A stretch of DNA of 64,000 nucleotides from Nautilus pompilius (Eukaryota; Mollusca; Cephalopoda; Nautilida; Nautilidae): positions 1 through 64,000 of the forward strand of contig JACATO010000095.1 of assembly GCA_018389105.1 (NCBI GenBank). Reading direction: 5' to 3'. The notes below the pieces were generated by a model. That model had not been told where the DNA came from. It searched no databases and saw only the letters and a program-made list of their open reading frames with translations. This document shows, piece after piece, positions 26,050 to 37,973 of the stretch. A program made the translations under genes and the position numbers. Each line of letters begins with the position of its first letter. The stretch's first letter is position 1.

Positions 26050-28210
26050 TGTTTTGGATGCAGTGAACGACATCGTTATTTAAAAGACGTAACCACGCGT
26101 TCTATGCACACAGTAGCAGCTGACATGCATTTTATGGTTGTGCACTTGTTTTGAGAAAATAAATTTTATGGTATAAAAAACACGTCTGAATTCGGTAACT
26201 TTCAAATGTCAAACAGCTCATTAAACTGACACTAATGGTATTTATGATAGCTGACTTGTTTCTTCGTTTAAATATTTTAGTAATAAAATTTTTATGAAAA
26301 AATTTTTTTTCAATATTTGAATTATCATTTTAGAAATTAACTATTTTCTTATTGAAAAGGCAAACATAAGGTTAAATTTATTAATTTCTTTAAAAATGAT
26401 TAAACTGATTTAAATCTAAAAGGTACAGTTGTGCACTACTTACAACCAATGTATATTATTTAGGAAATGAATCGTTGTATTTATAGTTTTCAATCTACGT
26501 TGAACAACTTTTTAAAATTTCCTATTTTCTAACATATTTTCAGTCGTTTAGTTTAAATAATATTTTTCAAAAAGTAAAACATTTACGTTGAGTAAAATCA
26601 AGTTTTTACAGAGTCAGTATGGATTTATTTTTGTCTTTTTACTTGATATTTATGGGCATTTATTAATAATAAAGGTGATCGTGATATTTAATTGCATAAT
26701 AAAAACGTAGTTTTGTTTGGTGTTATTTAATTACAAATTTACAGTAAACTGTAGTGCTTAATCTGGAAAAGAATTTTAAATGATATAAAATTATTAAATT
26801 CTGACTGTAGAGGAAGCAGGGTAATTATTTATAAGTATTTATAAATAATACCATATTTAAAAAAAGAAAGACAAGTTTTTAAAAACCCTTCACAATTGTC
26901 CTGAAGCTAAAGAAACAAATTACGTTTGCTTCCAAATTATAAATAATTTTAAAAGGGTTAATCAATTTATAAATATGAGTTATCGTTTAGTGAAGCCTTT
27001 GTATATGATAAAAAAATTAAACTTTCAGAAATTAAACAAGTTTAAAATTTAAAAAAGAAACGGTTGATAACAAAATAATAGCGATTAGAAATTAAAATAA
27101 CTATCTATTTAAGGTAAATATATTGTTCACTAGAAAAATCATTAATGAAAAATAGGACATAGGATACTAAAACTGACAGTAATGTATTTACGTAGATATC
27201 TAAGTTTGAATATTCAGAACTAATTTAAATCTGTTTTCCGTAAGTTTTAGAACCTTTGTCCTTGTATTAAAAAAGAGTAGACTAACTATTAATTTAAGGT
27301 TTAAAAAATGCCTCTAATAAAAAGATTTAAAATACAGGAGTACATATTTGTTGTATAAAAAGAAAAGAGCTGGGATTTTGCTGGAATGCAGTACTGATCG
27401 CAAGTAATAAAGTTATAAAAGTAATAGGTTCACGATACTACAAGATTTGTACATAATCCATTTTGATAGCAGTTTAACTTTTCAAATATACTTGCATCTT
27501 TTATTGCGTAGTGTGCACAGAGAAACTAAGTACTGGAAAGGGAAGATCGTCTGTTTGTTGTCCCACTTATTTGTATACTCAAGAACACGTGGAAAATGCG
27601 AACCATTGGGTCTTACCCTAGTAGCAAATAACGTGAGGATTCCTACAAACACCGAGTCTAGGTTGTATATGGAGGATAGTGAAAAATAAGTCGTAGCTTC
27701 AAATTAGAACTTTAAAATATCCAAAATGTATCTCATATGCAAAGACAGTTTTGCATGATGGGCAGGGTTATGATGTACAAACAGCTCGTCACATAAATCG
27801 GAATAATGTAGGAAAAAAAATTAGATTATAGCAAATGTTGTGGCTTTTTTCGGCTATAATTTTCGAGATGCTCTGGGTTTGCTACATGCGTTTGTTGGCC
27901 AAACTTAGCTATCGTTCTTTCTCGCTAATCAGATCATTTCTGCGCATTATTCAAAAGTGGTATAGAGTATACAGAAGTTTCCTTTAATACAAAAGTTATT
28001 TTTTGAACAGTAGAGGCCTAACCTAAGAACGTCAGGCTGACTGCACATACAATAACAACGGGCTGAAGTCCGAGTGGTTTATATATTAATCAATAAAATT
28101 ATAAGTTTATAAGTAAAAAAAAAATGCAACTCTGTTTTTTTATTGTAAGATTATAAGATCCGTTTACTTCTACGTCAAACAACACTTAGGTCTTTCAAAT
28201 TACAACTTAC

Positions 28211-28256
28211 TACTCTTTCTTATTTTAACTCCACTTCTGTCAATCTCAGCTATCAG
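28211..28256 (-). other. Orphan exon-like segment
   Basis: A 46-nt stretch sits between a strong acceptor (pyrimidine tract then AAACAG) and donor GTAAGTTG. It is open in one phase as LIAEIDRSGVKIRKS. No partner exons were found. It lies between the two secreted-protein genes but does not match their exon lengths or phases. Confidence 0.2.
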
Positions 28257-30735
28257 CTGTTTAAAAGAAAAAAGTATTGAATAAATTTCCACGGAACAAA
28301 ATAAAATGTTGACTAATTTTTTAGAGGAATTTTCAAAAAAAATATTTCAACGAAAACTAACTACTGTATTAGTTCTTTTAGTAGAGTAACACCTAAACAG
28401 AAAAAAAATCTGATGTAACTGATAACACACTCAACAGATATGGACTTGAGGAATATTTATGTGAGTTTTCAGTATTTTTAGAAATATAAACAAACGCACA
28501 AAAAAATGAGATCTTTCTTATCTTATTTTTAGAATATCCCGGACAACCAAACACTTGAGAGTGTAAAAATACATTAAAAAACAATTTTAAAAATATTTAT
28601 TTGAAGAATTTAAGCTTCAGTCTTTGGACCACAGTTTCTTTTTTTAAAGTTTTGTTTATGAAAACCGACGTAACAAAAACTCTTGAAAGAACTTTTTTAA
28701 AACATAGGTACTAATAAATAATTGCTAAATAAAAGGAAGCAATTGAAATATGTGACCTGTTTTTTTTTTTTAAGAATTGTAAGAAATCACAGTTTTTAAA
28801 CCTTAAGACAAAAAAAAGATTTTGAAGCTCACTGATGTCAGGTTAGAGAAAAAAATTAAAACGTAACTATTATAGGAAAAAGCAAAATGAATGTGCAAGT
28901 TACTTTTGATGGTTATGATTTTGATTTAACGATAGTTTTAAGAACATCTAATTAGAAGTTGAAGAAATCTTTTTAGAGATAACAAAGAACTATAATTTTA
29001 AATTTCAATTTATATTATGTACATAATTTAAAGACATTGAATCTGTTGGGAGAGAAGTGAATGTATACTATACTGAAAAGTATATATGCGCTTTCTGTTG
29101 ACTTTAATTTAAAACACCGCTTCAACGATTTATCTTATAATGTAGAAAACAACTTATTACATTTAAAATATATTTATAACCTTTATTAATTTAGAAAAGG
29201 TTTCCATGTCAACTAAATCCCTCCATTACTTATCCGTTAAATGAATACACACATAATTCTAACACGTTTATGTAACTCCTAATTACGACCAGTTTCTAGT
29301 TTTTTTTATTTATCTTCTTTTTAAAAAAAAAAAACAACTTTTGATGGGACCTTTAACAGATATATTACCATTTTTTACAGTTTTAGCTAAACTTCTATCA
29401 ATTTTCGTCGTTGTTATTAAACCAAGATTTTGAATATTGTTAAGATTATGAATTAAGTTTATATCAGTTTTTTTTTTGCTTCGTAGATAAGCAAAGCTGC
29501 TTGCTGAATCACCATCTTTATGTCTTAAATTATATTTATAGCGCACTCGATCAACTTTATTACAGGTTTTTCATTTTGTTTTTGGCGAATTATCTGGGTT
29601 TCTCTTTTATCAGGATATTTAAGCAATAGAAAATCAGGAAGTTTTCTTAAAGATAACTGTATAAACACTTTTAATCATGAGACAAAAAACGATTTTCCAC
29701 AAATCTGATATGTTTCTCTTAACATTACTTGGTTATTCTTATTAATAACTGCTCTTCACTTCTTGTATTAGTTTTAGTTTTACTCTTTAATCAATAAGTT
29801 TTAGTTAGTTTTATATATAAATGAGTGTAAATAGAATCAGAAGTCATTTTACAGATTTCGCTTTGAGGTTATTAAAAGATTTTATTGATAGTTCCGTAGG
29901 GAACTTTGCTGGTTTTTTGTTGATAGTAAAAGTGGTAATCAGAAGTTTCTTCCGACAGTTTTGAGTTTATAAAACAAATTGAATGTGAAGCTGAGTCTTG
30001 ACCTATGTATGCGTTCTCAGAGTAATTTGACATCTCATCGAGCATATTGTCTCACATAGCTTTGAGCGCAACGAGAGAGAAAGAAGAAAAGTCAAAGCAT
30101 GGAGCTTGTTTACTTCCACTTGATAAAATATTTTCCTTTTACTTCTGTTTCAAATCAGAGCGATTGACATTTCTGTAAACACCTTGGCCGAGGTGAAATA
30201 ACCGCTAGGCTCCACAATGGAACAACTTTTGGATAGTATCGACTGCTCCAACTTCAAAATTCAAAGTCAGCTACTAAATGACGTTGGTGCAGAAGAGGCA
30301 GCTTATTAGACAACAGTATATAAACAAAAGTATCTTATCGGAGAGCAATGTTTACAAAAGGAGAAATACTTTGCGACATTTTCGCACGGGTACCGTCACC
30401 TTTTGTTTATCGGCTCAAGCTTTTCTGAAGTACACCTGATGCGCCGCGTCCTCAGTCGTAAATATTTCGGCGTGGTGATGAAACGATACCCTTGAGGTTC
30501 CGACGTACGGTTCGCGAACACCCTCATCTCTAATCGGTCCAGTTTTAATAGCTCCCAGACTTTTACTAATTATATTCTTTCTTCTTCTGGTAAATGATCG
30601 TCACCGTCAATACGTTGATTAACCAAAATAGTTTCCACCAGTTAATAAATGAAAAATTTATCTTAGAAAATAAAAAATATATGTATCGTGGTGCAGAACA
30701 AATAGCGCTCTCTAGATAATTGGCATCTCTAATCT

Positions 30736-30757
30736 GCTCTCTCTCTCTCTCTCTACT

Positions 30758-30807
<50 letters not shown>
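30736..30807. repeat. CT/AG microsatellite
   Basis: About 70 bases of nearly pure CT dinucleotide, interrupted by two CTACT steps. Confidence 0.95.
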
Positions 30808-30810
<3 letters not shown>

Positions 30811-33485
30811 CATTGAACGGCAGCCTTCGTTCTAGCGCCTCTTATTTTGAACCTGGTTTTCTTCGTCGTGTTGGCAGAAGCATTTAGGGATGATGACCAC
30901 GGGATTTATAATTTTATTTATAACGTCTTACGAAGCTTCAAGACCTAGACCAAGAAAACTAATGCAATTTGTGGCCTTTTCGCCGTCAATTGAGCGTTCG
31001 TCGCCTATATACGTTTGAGGACATTCACCTCTTTATGGTCGATCAGTAAGTCGTTTTGGCTCCTTCCAGATTATGCTACACTCAAGAGTTGATACTGTGC
31101 AGGTTAGACATGTTCTACCATCGATAGCACTGCTCTCAAACCTGTGGACAAGTTACGCCACGTCGACAACACGTTGTCAAAGAATGCATTGATCGATGAC
31201 CACATCTCTGTCTTGTCTAAGGAGAGCAAGTGTGACCATCAGGAAATTGACCTGTCTTTGAGACGGCCATAGAATACGGTTGAACTGAAGTGAGCATCTA
31301 CCATGCGGTTTTTCCCTCACTCTCTTGTACGTTTGCAAGACCTGAACAGTCTATCAACACCATATCAAGATACTGGACCGCCTTCATCTGTGCTCCCTAT
31401 GGACGATCCTTAATGTCTCTAGAAAAGAAAAAAATCTCTGCTTCCGAAGTCCTCCAAAGGCGCAGAGTGTCGGCAATGAATCCTTAATTCTAACAGTCAG
31501 GTCAGCTGGTTGAAATAAGCTATCTTCTATTGGAGGGGCTGAAGACGGTATCGGACACCTGGAGGACAATTAAGACGCTATAAAGATAATCTGAAAGACA
31601 GTTTGAAGGCTCCAAAACCATTCAGAAAAACTGTAGTTCATGACGGCAGTAGGCAGTAGGTGAGGTGAGGTGGCACTCCAGGAAGGAAAGGACAAACGTC
31701 AGCAGAGGGGGCGTGTTGGCCCCTGGTACTTTCCTCATTTTGGCTCCTGTGGCCAAACTGTGATGACTAACTGCACAATAACAACCGGCAAACTCCGCGT
31801 CAACGGATCACTCTAACAATTATGAATAATATGACCGACATTTTCACGCCTAAGTCGGGACCCATGTTTTGTTTCATGTGTCCGATCAGGTTAGCCTTAA
31901 CTTTAAAAATGACTGGGCGCTTTTCGAGGAAGAATTTTGCATTTACCCCTGTAAAACACGCATAAACTAGAGCGTCTCTAAATGATTAATTACAGAGGTA
32001 TCGGCTGAATTATAAGTGACGACGAGATAAGACTCTTTCCTTTTCTTTTTTTGATTTTCTGAATTTTAATTTTCTCAATATTTATTCTCAAACAAGACAA
32101 ATAAATTTTGGAAATTATATATTTCCGTTTACATTTAATCGAACGCAGTTTTTATTGTACACACACGTTTATCTTCGATTAGTTTGAAGAAAATCTCTTA
32201 TTGTTTCCTTCTGGACAACATTTTCTTATGTCAGCACATTCATCCTTGTAGGTGCTCATGATCTTACAGTGTGACAACTTATAGCTTGTAAGGAAAGATC
32301 GGCAGTTTAGCACACACATTACTCCTGTTCATCAACAGATCTTGTTTACTAGTTGATTATAAAGCTGGCCACACCTGGACATTTCTTTTCTTGCTGGTCT
32401 TCTCTCAACATTTCCAGCGCCTCATTAACCAACCGATCGCCTATCTGACAAATTATCCGCCATCTTAATTAGTTGCTTTACCGCTGCATGTCGGCGTTCT
32501 GTTTTGTAACGATAGTAAGGTCGAGTCCCCCTCCCCCGTTGACCACAATTCCTGGATAAGTGTATTCCAATAAAGCGGAACCTTTTGTCGAACACGATGC
32601 CACTTCCTGATTCACCAGTCAGCCAGAATCGTTGGGCTTCCAGCACCTGATCGACTAATAGCTGACTAACTGAAACGAACTACGAGCGTTTCCAGCTACC
32701 GTCAGCCACTGAGGAAAAAAAATTATTTAAATGTTTCCCGAAATTGTAATTCAAAATTCTACATTTCCTCTTATTAACAAGCATGTAGCAAGAAATGAGA
32801 AGACCGCCAGTACTGTTCTGTACCGCAATAACCAGTCATTTCTGTCAGCAACAACAACAAAGATGTAGACCGCGAACAGCGAACCACGCCCACGGGGTTC
32901 TGTTCCAGCCTGTACCGACGGGTTGCTGTAAATCTCTTGAGGTGTTTTTCTACGATGCTGATCTTTACAAGTTATTCTGAATCCGAAAACATCAGCGGTA
33001 CTTTTTTTTCTTCATTCTTCATTACATCCATTTTTTTGTCTAAATTCTTAGCTGGCCACACTGTTTTTAATTTAAAAAATCGAACTTACATAAAATTTCA
33101 CGTTACACATGGAAATTTTCGTATCAGAAAAGCATTTAAATTGGCCGACGTGGGCAGCGGTAGGACGGCTGACATAGATAGCATCGTGATGAAGAGACGA
33201 CAATGACTTTTGCGTTAGTCTTCAGTTGACGGCTGGATTCACTGATAGAAATTCCTAGAGTCAGCAAAAATCTCTTACCAATTTAATAAATGAAAGCAAA
33301 ACCGCATAGCATTTACATTTTTTAAAAAAAAATTTACTATACCTTTAGACAACTTTGTTATACGATGGAATTTATTCCGAAATTTTAATAGATTTAGTTA
33401 CTGACTCTGTATCAAATGGGTAGCCTAACCAAGGCAATAATATATATACACACATAAAAACGCATCACATTTGCTAAAGATACTC

Positions 33486-33491
33486 TTTATT
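33486..33491 (-). terminator. Poly-A signal of the 162-residue gene
   Basis: AATAAA on the minus strand lies about 260 bases after the TAG stop, with a T/A-rich 3' UTR between. It is the first canonical hexamer downstream and a likely site of cleavage 10-30 bases further left. Confidence 0.55.
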
Positions 33492-33750
33492 TTTTTAAAC
33501 ATTCCACAAGCTACAGAAAAATACAGAAATAATCATATTTTTGTAGTATTTCCATTTCAGAAGCTCGGATTTTCTAAACACCAGAACTCAGTTTGGGTTA
33601 AGTTTTCCTGTCGATAGGAGAGCGATCAAGTTAAAAGACAGGAAGTTTATTAACTGTTCACAAAAAGGTTTGCCGAGGCAGAGTTCAAAAGTATTAGTAA
33701 TGATTCGGTGTTCACCACAATTTTGTGACAAACGTGAGAGTCGTGTCGGA

Positions 33751-36390
33751 CTAATGATAGCAGGATCTGTAGCAGCAAGGGTAACAACAGTAACCAGGGT
33801 AACAGCCATAGCCGTGACCGTAGCCTCCATAACCACCATAGCCTCCATATCCACCATAGCCTCCATATCCACCATAGCCACCTCCATAGCCACCTCCGTA
33901 GCCACCTCCATAGCCACCTCCGTAGCCACCATAGTATGGGTAGTAATAACAAGGCCTTTTCCAGCTTGCGTAACAGTAATGCTTCTTGCCGCTGTCGTAA
34001 TGAGAGTGGTAATGGCGTCGATGCTTGATCAAAGTCTGGTGGCAGACGTCTGTCCGTCCATGGCAGCGACGGTACCCAGCGTGGTGTGCAGCGCCTCCTT
34101 TACGGCAGTGGACCGCCGCGTGGCATCCTAAAATACAAAAAAAAAAAAATATGGGTAAACAGTGGTCACGAATTAAAATTAATACTTAAAGCAGAACAAT
34201 TTTTTTTAATTTAAAAAATCCGAAACAAACCGCTTCTTACTTTGAATAAGATGTTTCTTATTTGTTGTTGTTGTTTTGTTTTTTTTTACAAACAGCCTAC
34301 TGATTTCGGGTGAGCATTTCCCGACAATTACGTCAGCGAACTTTATGACAATTAATGGCTATAGATTCCTGTTAAGCTTCTGAAGACATTACGAGACGTT
34401 ACTGGGAATAAATTTTAAAAAAATAAGGAAACAGTTTCGGGGAAACGTTTTAAACAAGTTAGAAAATAGCTTATCAATACGTACGTTTGCAGATCTCATG
34501 GCTGTTGGCTTCTGCCTCTATGGAAAACAGACAAATACATAGATATATGTGAGTGCGCGTGTTTCTGTCAAAGTTTCCTCAAATACTGTTATTCACAAAC
34601 TACAGCGGTCCGTATAATACATTTGTATGCAGACGGAAGGCAGCCTTTTAAAAAGGTTATTTAAAGCCAAAATCTCTATGGCGGAATATTTGTAGCAAAC
34701 CATCTAGAAATGTTGTTGTAAACCAGATATTTTACATTCATTTCTCTAACCCGACCGCTGGACAGAAAATGCAGCCTTAAAATGTTTTTCTAGTTAAATA
34801 TCTTGGTTCTTCAATTAAAAAAAGAAAAAAATGTAAAGCTTAATATGTTTTGAGGGGCTGTGATGATTTAATAGTGATAACCCGAGCTTTTTTATTGAGT
34901 TAAGATTCTAAATTTTTACGAACGCGATGACAGTTTTTTTCTGGTAAAATCTCCAGCGTGGAGAATCTTCCTTAAGGATACTTCGAAAAGTCAATTAATA
35001 AACAAAATTAATTATATCTGTTGATATAATAACCTTCTGCGTAAGCGAGATTTCAGAAAAAAACGCTTTAGAAAGTTTGGGGGGGTAGTATTGTCCAGGA
35101 AACTTAGATTCACTTTCCTTCTTGTAAAATGTGTAAAGGTCGCGAAGGGCTAGAACTCTAAACCCCTTTGCAAAATCTTACCTGCTGCAGCAGGTTCTTC
35201 TACTGCATTGGCTCCTTCGGCTGGAAAAGATATAAAAACTTCATTTTAGCTGTTCTTGCAACAGAAAATCGTACAGATGTCACGTATGTTTCCTCATACA
35301 CGAATTCTCTCTCTCTCTCTCTCTCTGCTGTATTAAAGAGCGCATACAGCAGCTATTTAAGTCCTTGGAAAACCAATTCGTAGCTAAAGCGTTTAATTTT
35401 CATCTTTAGAGCGCACGGTCTTTCATTATTAGTTTTCCTTTGCTTTGAAAGATGTTTGCTGTGTTCTCCGATTCTGCGGTATCCCTCTGTCTGGTGACAG
35501 TTTTAAAGCTGACGCGCTATTACCTTCATTTTACGGCACTTTCTCAGTCAGTCAGGAAAAGTTACACCTCTGCACTCGTAGAACGACAACACTGAGTTGA
35601 TAATGAGAAGGAAAAAAAGGGGGGCTAACTATTACGAGTAATGAGAATTTCATTTTCAAATCATTGCTGAATATTTTAAAACTACGTAGTTGCAAAAAGA
35701 TAGAAGTGAAACACATTTACCTTCGCTTTCTCCTGAAGTGACAGAAAGGAAGAGAAGGGATGAGAACAGAGTGATGAGGATAATCTTGTTCCTAAAAAAA
35801 AAAACAGAAATAGAAATGTTTTGAAGCACACATTTACTTCAGCTAAATATCTTTTTTTTTTTAAGAAAAAAAAACGTTAGAAATTCTACTACAACGTAAA
35901 TAATCTGATCTAAGCAAGAAAAAAAAATTATAATTTACCAGACTTTTTCTTTTCTCACGATAAATTATTGGTACAAAGAAGATAACAGCGAGTTTCAGCC
36001 CAGCCAAATAAAGTAAATTGAACGGTTAAACATTCCGCTTTTTTAAAAAAAAAAGGACCTACTCGCGTAAAGTGAGGATTTTAGATGTATATACGTATTA
36101 TTTCGGAAGTTTCGTTCATAAACCAAATTCTAGGTGACGAACAACTCGCTGATTATCCGCAGTTGCGGCTGATAAACGATGTCTAGCTCTACTTCGGACA
36201 GCAAACGGTCGGCGGCGTCCTGTTTTAATTCCGGACTTACGGTTGTTGTCCAAGTTATAGCTGTCACAGTTTCGAAACTTTCCTGGGAAAACTTAAACAA
36301 AAAAACTAAAAAGTTGGCCTAAGACAACAAACTGCTGAAGTCTACAAAGAAACCGTCCGGCTTAACGAACTAGTTGGGGCGTACTCACAT
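33751..36390 (-). CDS. Secreted Gly-Tyr-rich protein with His/Cys region, complete four-exon gene
   Basis: Exons: 1, ending at 36389 (only AT of the start codon is coding); 2, 35721-35791 (71 nt); 3, 35182-35220 (39 nt); 4, 33751-34127 (377 nt, stop TAG). The coding sum is 489 nt, giving 162 residues. Introns are GT-AG (donors GTGAGTAC, GTAAAT, GTAAG; acceptors with strong pyrimidine tracts). Residues 1-19 or so form a signal peptide starting MNKIILITLFSSLLFLSV. Residues 20-37 are Glu/Ala-rich (propeptide-like, but with no RxKR site). From residue 39 comes a region rich in Cys, His and Arg (CHAAVHC; CHGRTDVCH; HRRHYHSHY), then a YYYPYY motif, about ten GGY/GGGY units, and a Cys-Tyr tail (CYPGYCCYPCCYRSCYH). 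It shares leader, start-codon split, exon lengths and phases with the giant gene, so the two are paralogues. A structural extracellular role with Tyr or Cys cross-linking is inference. Confidence 0.88.
34128..35181 (-). other. Intron 3 of the 162-residue gene
   Basis: This ~1.05-kb intron has donor GTAAG at 35181 and acceptor TTTTAG at 34128-34129, with a long T-tract before the acceptor. Nothing else is seen. Confidence 0.6.
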
Positions 36391-36462
36391 GTCGCTGCTG
36401 GTTGTAGAATCCGCAGTTGTCTGGGACGATACGGCGCAACTGGCTCGTCCGGCCTATTTATA
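36389..36462 (-). promoter_or_regulatory. TATA promoter and leader exon of the 162-residue secreted Gly-Tyr gene
   Basis: TATAAATA lies on the minus strand at 36462-36455. The leader runs to 36389 and ends ...CAGCGACAT before donor GTGAGTAC. The start site is probably between 36432 and 36420. The design equals that at 26.05 kb: the same TATAAATA octamer, a short leader, and a start codon split AT|G over a phase-2 intron. Confidence 0.7.
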
Positions 36463-36469
36463 CAGTCGG

Positions 36470-37970
36470 ACAACAAAGACGACCACGCAAAACGTACACT
36501 TTATGTTTGCAAAAGACAAAAGTTTAACCATCTGGTGCTGTGCCTATCATTACTTTATTTCTTCGTTTTTGCGTGGTCGACATTAAAATGTCAACGGGGT
36601 CTTTTATTGTACCGAATACTGTGCTCAGTACACGCGCTGAAACAGCAAGGGCTCCAGACAGACACAGACAGACAGACAGACACCGTACGCAAATAGCTTA
36701 GACTTTATATCCAAAAGAATTTCGTTTTTTCGAATGACAGGAACATTTCAAAGCTAATTTTAAATTAGAATGCAAATAATTCTTTTTTAAAAAAAAATAC
36801 ATATTGCCTGAAGACAATTATCTTTCTAATTTCACTTTATAAAAGTTATATTTAATTCAATAAAGTGTCTGGAAAAGTTATTCACTAACTTTCTATTAAC
36901 ATTGTGGTGGCTGTCTTCAAGGTGTGTAATGTTTCCAACAATTAAAATAAAACTGTAAACTTTTGCACTAAAAAGACATTCAAGTTTTTTTTCTTATTAC
37001 ATTAGACTTCAGTTCTGTTATTTATTTTTAAAATGAACTGTTATTCTATATAACAGCTTGGAAACATAAAAACTAACCGGACTTTAAATTTAAATAACTA
37101 ATTAAAGTACTTTTCAAAACCTTCTAATAAAAAATACTGAGTAAAGTCATTATTTATAGCAAACTTTGTAAAGAAATGTTGAGTTAATAATAATAATTTA
37201 ATGTCTTAATAACAATATTTTTGCCGTCTACACGACTCATCTCTTGTTATTTATTTTTTCCGTTTACTTTCATTGTTCTAAGCTTAGAATTCTGATAATT
37301 ACCATGAAAAATACGGGAAAGAGAATCTCCAAGGGATCAAAGCTGTTTACTTGATTTTGATTGTTTAATAATATTACATTCTAATAAAAATATGAGCACA
37401 ACAGCAGCTAGATATTAGGAAAGAAAGAACAAAATATCCACGCAGATGACAATCAGAAACTGTGATTTGCTTGATATGTTCTTCTTGCTTTCTGAAAAGT
37501 ATATAAAGACACTTGTTTGTTGAGCAGTATCCACGTTTATACATCAGTCATAACCATTTCTTTTGTCACCAAACTTTGTAGTTCAGATATTCAATTTATT
37601 ACTTTTTTTAAAAAGACAAAAAACACTTTTCTTTAGAAAACTCGGGAGATTACGTCATTTGAAGACAGGTTAGTTTTTATCGGACACTAAGGAAAGATTA
37701 ACGAATATGGAGGAAATTTTTTGAAATCACCTCACTCTGTTTCTTTCTCCTGAAGGTGTGTTGTCAGCGCTCCACCCGCCGACGTCTCGTTTTAGGGGAC
37801 AGAGCCTCAATTGTATCCGTTCTATCAAGATTTTTTCTTAAAAAATGTCACCTTTAATCATTTTTTATTAGAAATATTTTTTTAATGTTTTATTTATTTT
37901 TACCCGACTTTTGTACACCTGCATAAAGTATCGGAAATACGTTAGAAGGTGGTTAAATCCGTTTAATAAT
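36470..37970. other. Intergenic, with an isolated TATA-like site
   Basis: There is a GACA microsatellite at 36656-36683. TATATAAAG on the plus strand at 37500-37508, followed 18 bases later by GCAGTATCC, looks like a promoter, but no leader exon ending in AT or coding exon follows before the Tc1 element at 37974. I see no gene. Confidence 0.3.
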
Positions 37971-37973
37971 TTA

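Larger units (their letters stand above)
26060..33480. other. Intergenic region between the two secreted-protein genes
   Basis: AT-rich sequence with poly-A/T tracts fills the first half (26-30 kb). It contains the orphan exon-like piece at 28211 and a long CT microsatellite (30736-30807). The part from about 30 to 33.2 kb is closer to balanced base composition, with no supported gene on either strand; open frames at 31290, 32425 and 32795-33206 lack domains and splice signals. Confidence 0.4.

Noticed and set aside
31290..33206. Cluster of 60-90 residue frames on both strands
   Set aside because: They overlap each other, have no recognisable motifs and sit in more GC-balanced DNA where chance frames are longer.
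33588..34131. Overlapping long frames (Val/Ala-Met repeats and Trp/Leu repeats on the minus strand, Ala/Ser/Thr/Ile repeats on the plus strand)
   Set aside because: These are shadow frames of the GGY codon repeats in exon 4 of the secreted-protein gene. Only the Gly-Tyr frame joins the signal-peptide exons in phase.
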